Source of the DNA: Morinoia aosen
Taxonomy: Eukaryota > Arthropoda > Malacostraca > Amphipoda > Talitridae
NCBI GenBank assembly: GCA_030386875.1
Contig: CM059564.1
Span: 67,785,436-67,849,435, forward strand
DNA: 64,000 bases
Reading direction: 5' to 3'
Part shown: one piece after another, positions 22,024-33,200 of the stretch
Layout of the letters: each line of letters starts with the position of its first letter
How positions within the stretch are numbered: the first letter of the stretch is position 1
Notes under the pieces: model-generated
Told to the model about the DNA's origin: nothing
What the model saw: the letters and a program-made list of their open reading frames with translations, nothing else
The model's database searches: none
Made by a program: the position numbers and the translations under genes

Positions 22024-23323
22024 ATGGCGCGGTATACAAACTGGGTGCCTTTCTTGCTACTGGCGGTTACTTACTTCTTCACCTTGGGTGAGTTTCGTTT
22101 GAGTGTTTAGAGATAGCGTACCACCTTCAGTTCATTTTGAAAAACTTCAGTGAGCATGCTATGGTCGTATTCTTTTGTACTATGTATGTCAGAATTAGTT
22201 AAAAATCAGACAGAGCACTAATTTAATGTTACAATATACTCAACTTCTGCATTGGTTTCTCAAATTTATCATCGTGCACAATAGCATACTTTTAACGGTA
22301 CAACGATACTGCAAGTATCATACGTTGATCTCGCAGCACTACTTCTATGCATGTGGAAGTCGGTTTGCTTCCAGGTTTGTTGATCATACGCAGTCTATAA
22401 GTACCTGCTGAGACCTAATTACAAAGTTTCTGCTATTTAACGTGAGATACAGTTATCACAAATGGGTACAGGAGCTCTGTGTTATAAATACCATTATCAC
22501 AGTGAAACTCAAGGAAAATAAAAACCTCCACAATTTAGGTCACCAAGAAGTGAACCTTTGGGGCGGGTGTGAACCTTGATCTAGCAAGCCTCTACGGAGT
22601 AGAGGGAATAGGTCCGTCACCCAGGGAGTTGAGTATTTCCTTTCCCAGAATCGAATCCACTAGTTGGTGGATTCTGTTCAGATTATTTTAATGGTCAATT
22701 TCAACTTCATTCAACTGTTTTCCCCGACGATTCGTTTGCCCTGTGGAGCGAGGTCTGAAGCATTGCGCTTAGGACAAGGAATTGACGTTTTTCCATACCA
22801 GCCCTGCCCTGATGATATTTTCACCCGAGTAAGCACAGCTCCTCTAGTGACTATAACGAAGAGGAATGAGGTAAAGAGGAGATTGGAGGAAGGTTTCTTG
22901 AGCTTGCATTTCCCTCAATCGCTTCCTCTTTGGAGGTTTTGAAACTGAAATACGATATTTATAGTAGAAATGTAATAGTAGAACAATCAATCATTTGAGA
23001 TGTTGACGCTCGCTTGAAAGATAAGTTTTCAGAAGGATTTATTGTCTCCAAAGCTCATGGCTCTTGCATGTTCAGAGTAAAAAAAATTCTTTTCATTTTA
23101 CGAAGAATGAAGGCGTACATCTTCAAATAGCCCCTAAGGAAAATTTGACAGCAAATGTATGGGCTAATAATTCTGCCGATTTTCTACGCATGATCTATTC
23201 TGATTTATGCTCTGAGTAACTATTCGTTTTTAGTCATTTTTGCCCAATTCACAACATTTTGTCGACAACTTTCAGACGCAGCGCCGATAAGAAATTTCAC
23301 CACCGAGGAGCCTGTAGACAAAG
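22024..23323 (+). CDS. Gene 2: paralogue of gene 1, first two exons only (partial)
   Basis: Exon 1 is 22024-22087: MARYTNWVPFLLLAVTYFFT, a signal peptide ending in phase 1 at G|GTGAGT. Exon 2 is 23276-23323: acceptor TTTCAG, DAAPIRNFTTEEPVDK, donor G|GTGAGA, phase 1. Exon 1 length, phase, the WVPxLLL motif and the AAP motif all match gene 1, and about 30 bp of downstream intron (GCTTGACACGAGGGTTGAGG...) also match 9810-9840. A splice-acceptor-like TTTACTTTACAG directly precedes the ATG, so a 5'UTR intron is possible. No later exons were found before the satellite; the gene may be truncated or its exons too diverged to see. Confidence 0.6.
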
Positions 23324-23529
23324 GTGAGACCCAAAAATGCTGGTGATATAATCTTAGTATTTTATTATAGCTTTAAAACCCCATTTGTAGAGTTAGGACA
23401 AAACAGAAGACGAAGTTTGTTTTAGTTAAAACAAGCGGCAAAATTACTGAGCTTATGAAAGTCTTTAGAAAAATCAACGATACAATAACATGCTGAGCCG
23501 CTCACCTATCGCTTGACACGAGGGTTGAG

Positions 23530-24200
23530 GGTTGCTGAGTGTGCCGGCCGCAGTCTTGGAGCTGGTGTGCTGTTTAGCGCTTAACTGGTTCAGATAAATG
23601 GAATCTTTGAACAAGAACACCTGTGCAGATGGGAGATAAAGTTTTTTCTCGTTTAAATTTCAGTTAGTTAATACTGTATCAAGAACCATAGCATTCATAA
23701 GTTGCAACTCTCTTTGTGCGGCATGCTTTTTTCATACTCCAGCGTCCTAGTGAGTGGACAGTTCTTTGTCCACTGTGATGCTTTTAACAGGCAACGTTCC
23801 ACTTGCTGAGTGGACGTTTGGGATTTCTTTATCTGTTTTTCTATCTGCTTTTAATGTCTTTTCTTCCTGAGTGTAGTCTTTTCATTTTACGTTGAAACTG
23901 CGCGGAGAGACTTAGGTTTTTGAATTGCTTCTTCATACCCATAGCTAATTTTTTTTCCGACAACATTTCTGAATAGTCCTAAGACTAATTCATTATAATT
24001 TACATGAACGAAATAAGTATCATAATGGATGATAATTAATAACAGCATGAAAACATGCATGCGGATCTAATCTGTAATCTAACGATTCGATAAAAAGTAA
24101 TATAATACTCGTGTATGTCTAAGCGTGTGTTGCGTATCGTAACGATGAACGTGAACATGTTCGTGGAGTCGGAATTTAAGATGTAAAGAACTAGGCTACA
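23530..24200. other. Unassigned AT-rich stretch downstream of gene 2 exon 2
   Basis: No exon, repeat or RNA gene was recognised. Confidence 0.4.
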
Positions 24201-24213
24201 TCACATCTTGAGG

Positions 24214-24574
24214 CCCCCTCCTGGGATACAACTATTGTATCTAAGGGAATGAGCACTCCCAAGGGGGGAGATGTGAGGTCCCGAGCTGAGAGTTAGGTTG
24301 GCCTACTTTTTATTTAAATAAAATACTTTTTTTGTAATGTTAAAGACTATGTTTTTCAGTTCACCGCTGTCCTGTTTTTCAGCACCTACTCCTTTCTTCT
24401 TTAACTTTTATCTTGTTTCCTGAACTTCTTTCGTAACTTCCTGCTTCTACGTACCTTGTGCGTAGGTTCCGAGTTCCCTTATCTCCATACTAAATGGTAC
24501 CTTCCTCCGTCCTCACTTTGGAAAATCTTTAATTTTTGCGGATAGAGAGGCTTAAACTAACATCTAATCTAATC
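24214..24574 (+). mobile_element. Family S retroposon, full copy with target duplication
   Basis: About 361 bp in plus orientation with the TCTAATCTAATC-type tail. The flanks TCACATCTTGAGG (24201-24213) and TCGCATCGTGAGG (24575-24587) form a 13-bp duplication with two mismatches. Confidence 0.8.
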
Positions 24575-24589
24575 TCGCATCGTGAGGAC

Positions 24590-25820
24590 TTAACACTGCT
24601 CAAAAATATTTAGGATTTTATAAGGATAATTTATTTAGGATTACTTACTTCGGATTACGTTTAGGATTCTGTGTCTACACTCAAGAGGGCTATTAAACTT
24701 AGTGTCTGTTTTCGTCAGCGTACTTAATTGGTTTCCTACCACAAGCTCAGCAACACATGTCGCGATAGCCTGTTGTGGGCTTAGATTTGTATCGATGTAA
24801 GTATGATTATCTTTCTAGCGAGGGCTGAGCCAGCCTTCAGCACGAGTATTTTCGTCGTGCATTTTTTATTTACATTTCCCCTTATCTACCCAAGTTCCTA
24901 TGTCTCCCTCTGCCACCTTAGCAAATCGTATCGAAAATGATAGCGAGTTACGGAACGCATTAACACTAGTGCAATATAATTTACTATAGTTGCAAAATTA
25001 CGAATATACACCGGCCGCTCAACTGCCCCTCGCCAGTCGTGGAGAACCAAACCAGGAAGGTGTGGCAGCGCAGGACCACGGCTGGCCCACCGGCACACAC
25101 GAGTAGGAAGGTTGAGCTCGGGCTGGAATAAACATTTTTGTCAAACAAGGTCCCATGGAAGCGGATAGTTTTGAGCTAAAGAGCTAAGCATATTATTGTA
25201 GTATAGGTAATTTTTTCTAAAATTAATAACTAAGAAGCTGATCAATTGGCAATATTTTAGCCATTCTTACTTTTAGAGATCAGCAGTATTTTAGCAACTC
25301 TTATATACAGAGATCAGCCATCATTTAGCAATACATTTGCTTTCAGAAGTTTTGCGCCATCGGTACGATGCCAACGTAGGTAGTCGAGCCGGCCAATAGC
25401 TCGGGCTAGCTTTAGGAGGTCGCAGCGGACTTCTCCACTCGGCACGGCATACCACATCCAACCGCGGCACCCCATCACAGAGCAGCTAGTACGCAGTCGC
25501 GGCGCTCACCGCTACCGCCAGCCCAGGGAGCTCACTTCGCCATATTAACACTAAAATGGCATGGCAATTGTAGAGAAGGGTTCGTAAAATTTAGAAGACA
25601 CAGAGGATGTAAAGTTTGAAGTTGAGGCGCTGAAGGTTGGGCGTGAACTGCCCCGTTTTGAGGGGAGAGGCAAAAAGTCCATTTCTTTTTGTGTGAAAGG
25701 CAGAAGGTCAGGCCACCAATGACAACACTAAATCGGTCGGACCCTCACAGCATAAATTTATTAAATAATGGTTATTTTGTATAAATTATGGCGACTGAGA
25801 GACACTGAAATAGTCTTGGT
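24590..25820. other. Unassigned region with two GC-rich islands
   Basis: GC-rich islands at about 25010-25110 and 25370-25560 stand out from AT-rich surroundings, as the dynein exons do further right. I could not align them to dynein AAA3-AAA6 or to any other family, and neither shows a convincing exon. They could be exons, a promoter or element fragments. Confidence 0.35.
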
Positions 25821-25825
25821 ATACT

Positions 25826-26185
25826 TCCCTTGGCAGGATTCAACATACGAGTATCTAAGTAAAATTACCGGTTCCCAGGGGAAGATGCAAGTTCTTGAGT
25901 TGTAGGTTAGGTAAGCCATCCGTTTGTTAAAGAGCAGGTATTATGTCACTGAAAATCTTCTTTCAGATCACTGCAGTCCATTTTTCCAGCATTCATCATT
26001 TTCTTCTTTAACTTTCATCTTGTTTCATTAATTTTTTTCAATCTTGCCATTTCTACGCACATGGTTTGCAGGACACACCTTGTACATAATTCCTTGTTCT
26101 CTTGATTCCATAATATACAATGCCTTTTTCCTTCCTCTTTTGGAACATATTTGTTGTGTTAAAGTAAGTTATAATCATTAATTTA
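25826..26185 (+). mobile_element. Family S retroposon, diverged copy
   Basis: Matches the family from the TTCCCAGGGGAAGATG area through CCATTTTTCCAGCATTCATC to the 3' AAGTTATAATC end. Several small insertions are present, and target duplications were not resolved. Confidence 0.65.
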
Positions 26186-26426
26186 CAGTCGTGGTGTAAC
26201 TTGAACTTGAATTTCACCTAGTTTTTGGGTGATAATTATTGATTAACGAAGCGCAAACGGACTTTGAATATAATATTTATACCCTTTACATTTTTGCCCT
26301 GAAGCCTTATACACGAGTATTAGTCATGCAGAATTGAAGGGATTTAAAGATCTTTTATGGGAGATTTTACCCCGCACACACGTGTGTCCGCGCGCGAATT
26401 CCCTCCTAAGGAGGTTGTTTCTTGGG

Positions 26427-29400
26427 GGAGATTACCGTCGTCGTGATTTACCTCTCGTGGGGATTTATTCTCGTGGAGATTTATTCTCGTGAAGATTTAT
26501 TCTCGTGAAGATTTATTCTCGTGGAGATTTATTCTCGTGGAGATTTATTCTCGTGGAGATTTATTCTCGTGGAGATTTATTCTCGTGGAGATTTATTCTC
26601 GTGGAGATTTATTCTCGTGGAGATTTATTCTCGTGGAGATTTATTCTCGTCGAGATTTATTCTCGTGGAGATTTATTCTCGTGGAGATTTATTCTCGTCG
26701 AGATTTATTCTCGTGGAGATTTATTCTCGTCGAGATTTATTCTCGTCGAGATTTATTCTCGTCGAGATTTATTCTCGTGGAGATTTATTCTCGTCGAGAT
26801 TTATTCTCGTCGAGATTTATTCTCGTCGAGATTTATTCTCGTGGAGATTTATTCTCGTCGAGATTTATTCTCGTCGAGATTTATTCTCGTCGAGATTTAT
26901 TCTCGTCGAGATTTATTCTCGTCGAGATTTATTCTCGTCGAGATTTATTCTCGTCGAGATTTATTCTCGTCGAGATTTATTCTCGTCGAGATTTATTCTC
27001 GTCGAGATTTATTCTCGTCGAGATTTATTCTCGTCGAGATTTATTCTCGTCGAGATTTATTCTCGTCGAGATTTATTCTCGTCGAGATTTATTCTCGTCG
27101 AGATTTATTCTCGTCGAGATTTATTCTCGTCGAGATTTATTCTCGTCGAGATTTATTCTCGTCGAGATTTATTCTCGTCGAGATTTATTCTCGTCGAGAT
27201 TTATTCTCGTCGAGATTTATTCTCGTCGAGATTTATTCTCGTCGAGATTTATTCTCGTCGAGATTTATTCTCGTCGAGATTTATTCTCGTCGAGATTTAT
27301 TCTCGTCGAGATTTATTCTCGTCGAGATTTATTCTCGTCGAGATTTATTCTCGTCGAGATTTATTCTCGTCGAGATTTATTCTCGTCGAGATTTATTCTC
27401 GTCGAGATTTATTCTCGTCGAGATTTATTCTCGTCGAGATTTATTCTCGTCGAGATTTATTCTCGTCGAGATTTATTCTCGTCGAGATTTATTCTCGTCG
27501 AGATTTATTCTCGTCGAGATTTATTCTCGTCGAGATTTATTCTCGTCGAGATTTATTCTCGTCGAGATTTATTCTCGTCGAGATTTATTCTCGTCGAGAT
27601 TTATTCTCGTCGAGATTTATTCTCGTCGAGATTTATTCTCGTCGAGATTTATTCTCGTCGAGATTTATTCTCGTCGAGATTTATTCTCGTCGAGATTTAT
27701 TCTCGTCGAGATTTATTCTCGTCGAGATTTATTCTCGTCGAGATTTATTCTCGTCGAGATTTATTCTCGTCGAGATTTATTCTCGTCGAGATTTATTCTC
27801 GTCGAGATTTATTCTCGTCGAGATTTATTCTCGTCGAGATTTATTCTCGTCGAGATTTATTCTCGTCGAGATTTATTCTCGTCGAGATTTATTCTCGTCG
27901 AGATTTATTCTCGTCGAGATTTATTCTCGTCGAGATTTATTCTCGTCGAGATTTATTCTCGTCGAGATTTATTCTCGTCGAGATTTATTCTCGTCGAGAT
28001 TTATTCTCGTCGAGATTTATTCTCGTCGAGATTTATTCTCGTCGAGATTTATTCTCGTCGAGATTTATTCTCGTCGAGATTTATTCTCGTCGAGATTTAT
28101 TCTCGTCGAGATTTATTCTCGTCGAGATTTATTCTCGTCGAGATTTATTCTCGTCGAGATTTATTCTCGTCGAGATTTATTCTCGTCGAGATTTATTCTC
28201 GTCGAGATTTATTCTCGTCGAGATTTATTCTCGTCGAGATTTGTTCTCGTCGAGATTTGTTCTCGTCGAGATTTATTCTCGTCGAGATTTGTTCTCGTCG
28301 AGATTTGTTCTCGTCGAGATTTGTTCTCGTCGAGATTTGTTCTCGTCGAGATTTGTTCTCGTCGAGATTTGTTCTCGTCGAGATTTGTTCTCGTCGAGAT
28401 TTGTTCTCGTCGAGATTTGTTCTCGTCGAGATTTGTTCTCGTCGAGATTTGTTCTCGTCGAGATTTGTTCTCGTCGAGATTTGTTCTCGTCGAGATTTGT
28501 TCTCGTCGAGATTTGTTCTCGTCGAGATTTGTTCTCGTCGAGATTTGTTCTCGTCGAGATTTGTTCTCGTCGAGATTTGTTCTCGTCGAGATTTGTTCTC
28601 GTCGAGATTTGTTCTCGTCGAGATTTGTTCTCGTCGAGATTTGTTCTCGTCGAGATTTGTTCTCGTCGAGATTTGTTCTCGTCGAGATTTGTTCTCGTCG
28701 AGATTTGTTCTCGTCGAGATTTGTTCTCGTCGAGATTTGTTCTCGTCGAGATTTGTTCTCGTCGAGATTTGTTCTCGTCGAGATTTGTTCTCGTCGAGAT
28801 TTGTTCTCGTCGAGATTTGTTCTCGTCGAGATTTGTTCTCGTCGAGATTTGTTCTCGTCGAGATTTGTTCTCGTCGAGATTTGTTCTCGTCGAGATTTGT
28901 TCTCGTCGAGATTTGTTCTCGTCGAGATTTGTTCTCGTCGAGATTTGTTCTCGTCGAGATTTGTTCTCGTCGAGATTTGTTCTCGTCGAGATTTGTTCTC
29001 GTCGAGATTTGTTCTCGTCGAGATTTGTTCTCGTCGAGATTTGTTCTCGTCGAGATTTGTTCTCGTCGAGATTTGTTCTCGTCGAGATTTGTTCTCGTCG
29101 AGATTTGTTCTCGTCGAGATTTGTTCTCGTCGAGATTTGTTCTCGTCGAGATTTGTTCTCGTCGAGATTTGTTCTCGTCGAGATTTGTTCTCGTCGAGAT
29201 TTGTTCTCGTCGAGATTTGTTCTCGTCGAGATTTATTCTCGTCGAGATTTATTCTCGTCGAGATTTATTCTCGTCGAGATTTATTCTCGTCGAGATTTAT
29301 TCTCGTCGAGATTTATTCTCGTCGCGGGGAGGTTTGTTCGCGGGGAGGTTTGTTCGCGGGGAGGTTTGTTCGCGGGGAGGTTTGTTCGCGGGGAGGTTTG

Positions 29401-29758
29401 CTCGCGGGGAGGTTTGCTCGCGGGGAGGTTTGTTCGCGGGGAGGTTTGTTCGCGGGGAGGTTTGTTCGCGGGGAGGTTTGTTCGCGGGGAGGTTTGTTCG
29501 CGGGGAGGTTTGTTCGCGGGGAGATTTGTTCGCGGGGAGGTTTGTTCGCGGGGAGGTTTGTTCGCGGGGAGGTTTGTTCGCGGGGAGGTTTGTTCGCGGG
29601 GAGGTTTGTTCGCGGGGAGGTTTGATCGCGGGGAGGTTTGATCGCGGGGAGGTTTGATCGCGGGGAGATTTGATCGCGGGGAGATTTGATCGCGGGGAGA
29701 TTTGATCGCGGGGAGATTTGATCGCGGGGAGATTTGATCGCGGGGAGATTTGATCGCG
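26427..29758. repeat. 16-bp satellite array, about 208 copies
   Basis: Monomers are blocks of variants. GAGATTTATTCTCGTG occupies the first about 200 bp. GAGATTTATTCTCGTC runs to about 28235, the TTTGTTC form to about 29230, and TTTATTC again to about 29325. GGTTTGTTCGCGGGGA runs to about 29620 and GATTTGATCGCGGGGA to the gap. The core TCTCGTCGAGA is an inverted repeat that recurs every 16 bp. The array runs into the assembly gap, so its real length is unknown. The 1000-codon open frames here are repeat artefacts. Confidence 0.98.
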
Positions 29759-30258
29759 NNNNNNNNNNNNNNNNNNNNNNNNNNNNNNNNNNNNNNNNNN
29801 NNNNNNNNNNNNNNNNNNNNNNNNNNNNNNNNNNNNNNNNNNNNNNNNNNNNNNNNNNNNNNNNNNNNNNNNNNNNNNNNNNNNNNNNNNNNNNNNNNNN
29901 NNNNNNNNNNNNNNNNNNNNNNNNNNNNNNNNNNNNNNNNNNNNNNNNNNNNNNNNNNNNNNNNNNNNNNNNNNNNNNNNNNNNNNNNNNNNNNNNNNNN
30001 NNNNNNNNNNNNNNNNNNNNNNNNNNNNNNNNNNNNNNNNNNNNNNNNNNNNNNNNNNNNNNNNNNNNNNNNNNNNNNNNNNNNNNNNNNNNNNNNNNNN
30101 NNNNNNNNNNNNNNNNNNNNNNNNNNNNNNNNNNNNNNNNNNNNNNNNNNNNNNNNNNNNNNNNNNNNNNNNNNNNNNNNNNNNNNNNNNNNNNNNNNNN
30201 NNNNNNNNNNNNNNNNNNNNNNNNNNNNNNNNNNNNNNNNNNNNNNNNNNNNNNNNNN
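29759..30258. other. Assembly gap (500 N)
   Basis: Exactly 500 N between two different satellites. This is a typical fixed-size placeholder, so the true distance and content are unknown. Confidence 0.98.
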
Positions 30259-33200
30259 GCAAAGAGCGGACTGAAACAGGGCAAAAAGCGGACTGAAACA
30301 GGGCAAAGAGCGGGCTGAAACAGGGCAAAGAGCGGGCTGAAACAGGGCAAAGAGCGGCTGAAACAGGGCAAAGAGCGGGCTGAAACAGGGCAAAGAGCGG
30401 CCTGAAACAGGGCAAAGAGCGGGCTGAAACAGGGCAAAGAGCGGGCCTGAAACAGGGCAAAGAGCGGGCTGAAACAGGGCAAAGAGCGGGCTGAAACAGG
30501 GCAAAGAGCGGGCTGAAACAGGGCAAAGAGCGGGCTGAAACAGGGCAAAGAGCGGGCTGAAACAGGGCAAAGAGCGGGCTGAAACAGGGCAAAGAGCGGG
30601 CTGAAACAGGGCAAAGAGCGGGCTGAAACAGGGCAAAGAGCGGGCTGAAACAGGGCAAAGAGCGGGCTGAAACAGGGCAAAGAGCGGGCTGAAACAGGGC
30701 AAAGAGCGGGCTGAAACAGGGCAAAGAGCGGGCTGAAACAGGGCAAAGAGCGGGCTGAAACAGGGCAAAGAGCGGGCTGAAACAGGGCAAAGAGCGGGCT
30801 GAAACAGGGCAAAGAGCGGGCTGAAACAGGGCAAAGAGCGGGCTGAAACAGGGCAAAGAGCGGGCTGAAACAGGGCAAAGAGCGGGCTGAAACAGGGCAA
30901 AGAGCGGGGCTGAAACAGGGCAAAGAGCGAGCTGAAACAGGGCAAAGAGCGGGCTGAAACAGGGCAAAGAGCGGGCTGAAACAGGGCAAAGAGCGGGCTG
31001 AAACAGGGCAAAGAGCGGGCTGAAACAGGGCAAAGAGCGGGCTGAAACAGGGCAAAGAGCGGGCTGAAACAGGGCAAAGAGCGGGCTGAAACAGGGCAAA
31101 GAGCGGGCTGAAACAGGGCAAAGAGCGGGCTGAAACAGGGCAAAGAGCGGGCTGAAACAGGGCAAAGAGCGGGCTGAAACAGGGCAAAGAGCGTGCTGAA
31201 ACAGGGCAAAGAGCGTGCTGAAACAGGGCAAAGAGCGTGCTGAAACAGGGCAAAGAGCGTGCTGAAACAGGGCAAAGAGCGTGCTGAAACAGGGCAAAGA
31301 GCGTGCTGAAACAGGGCAAAGAGCGTGCTGAAACAGGGCAAAGAGCGTGCTGAAACAGGGCAAAGAGCGTGCTGAAACAGGCAAAGAGCGTGCTGAAACA
31401 GGGCAAAGAGCGTGCTGAAACAGGGCAAAGAGCGTGCTGAAACAGGGCAAAGAGCGTGCTGAAACAGGGCAAAGAGCGTGCTGAAACAGGGCAAAGAGCG
31501 TGCTGAAACAGGGCAAAGAGCGTGCTGAAACAGGGCAAAGAGCGTGCTGAAACAGGGCAAAGAGCGTGCTGAAACAGGGCAAAGAGCGTGCTGAAACAGG
31601 GCAAAGAGCGTGCTGAAACAGGGCAAAGAGCGTGCTGAAACAGGGCAAAGAGCGTGCTGAAACAGGGCAAAGAGCGTGCTGAAACAGGGCAAAGAGCGTG
31701 CTGAAACAGGGCAAAGAGCGTGCTGAAACAGGGCAAAGAGCGTGCTGAAACAGGGCAAAGAGCGGGCTGAAACAGGGCAAAGAGCGGGCTGAAACAGGGC
31801 AAAGAGCGGGCTGAAACAGGGCAAAGAGCGGGCTGAAACAGGGCAAAGAGCGGGCTGAAACAGGGCAAAGAGCGGGCTGAAACAGGGCAGAGAGCGGGCT
31901 GAAACAGGGCAGAGAGCGGGCTGAAACAGGGCAGAGAGCGGGCTGAAACAGGGCAGAGAGCGGGCTGAAACAGGGCAGAGAGCGGGCTGAAACAGGGCAG
32001 AGAGCGGGCTGAAACAGGGCAGAGAGCGGGCTGAAACAGGGCAGAGAGCGGGCTGAAACAGGGCAGAGAGCGGGCTGAAACAGGGCAGTGAGCGGGCTGA
32101 AACAGGGCAGAGAGCGGGCTGAAACAGGGCAGAGAGCGGGCTGAAACAGGGCAAAGAGCGGGCTGAAACAGGGCAAAGAGCGGGCTGAAACAGGGCAAAG
32201 AGCGGGCTGAAACAGGGCAAAGAGCGGGCTGAAACAGGCAAAAAGCGGGCTGAAACAGGCAAAAAGCGGGCTGAAACAGGGCAAAGAGCGGGCTGAAACA
32301 GGGCAAAGAGCGGGCTGAAACAGGGCAAAGAGCGGGCTTAAACAGGGCAAACAGCGGACTAAAACAGGGCAAACAGCGGACTAAAACAGGGCAAAGAGCG
32401 GGCTGAAACAGGGCAAAGAGCGGGCGGGCTGAAACAGGGCAAAGAGCGGGCGGGCTGAAACAGGGCAAAGAGCGGGCGGGCTGAAACAGGCAAAGAGCGG
32501 GCGGGCTGAAACAGGGCAAAGAGCGGGCGGGCTGAAACAGGGCAAAGAGCGGGCGGGCTGAAACAGGGCAAAGAGCGGGCGGGCTGAAACAGGGCAAAGA
32601 GCGGGCGGGCTGAAACAGGGCAAAGAGCGGGCGGGCTGAAACAGGGCAAAGAGCGGGCGGGCTGAAACAGGGCAAAGAGCGGGCGGGCTGAAACAGGGCA
32701 AAGAGCGGGCGGGCTGAAACAGGGCAAAGAGCGGGCGGGCTGAAACAGGGCAAAGAGCGGGCGGGCTGAAACAGGGCAAAGAGCGGGCGGGCTGAAACAG
32801 GGCAAAGAGCGGGCGGGCTGAAACAGGGCAAAGAGCGGGCGGGCTGAAACAGGGCAAAGAGCGGGCGGGCTGAAACAGGGCAAAGAGCGGGCGGGCTGAA
32901 ACAGGGCAAAGAGCGGGCGGGCTGAAACAGGGCAAAGAGCGGGCGGGCTGAAACAGGGCAAAGAGCGGGCGGGCTGAAACAGGGCAAAGAGCGGGCGGGC
33001 TGAAACAGGGCAACGAGCGGGCGGGCTGAAACAGGGCAAAGAGCGGGCGGGCTGAAACAGGGCAAAGAGCGGGCGGGCTGAAACAGGGCAAAGAGCGGGC
33101 GGGCTGAAACAGGGCAAAGAGCGGGCGGGCTGAAACAGGGCAAAGAGCGGGCGGGCTGAAACAGGGCAAAGAGCGGGCGGGCTGAAACAGGGCAAAGAGC

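Noticed and set aside
26489..29657. Open frames of over 1000 codons in three plus frames
   Set aside because: They exist only because the 16-bp unit has no stop in any frame. The same peptide appears in all three frames and there is no gene signal.
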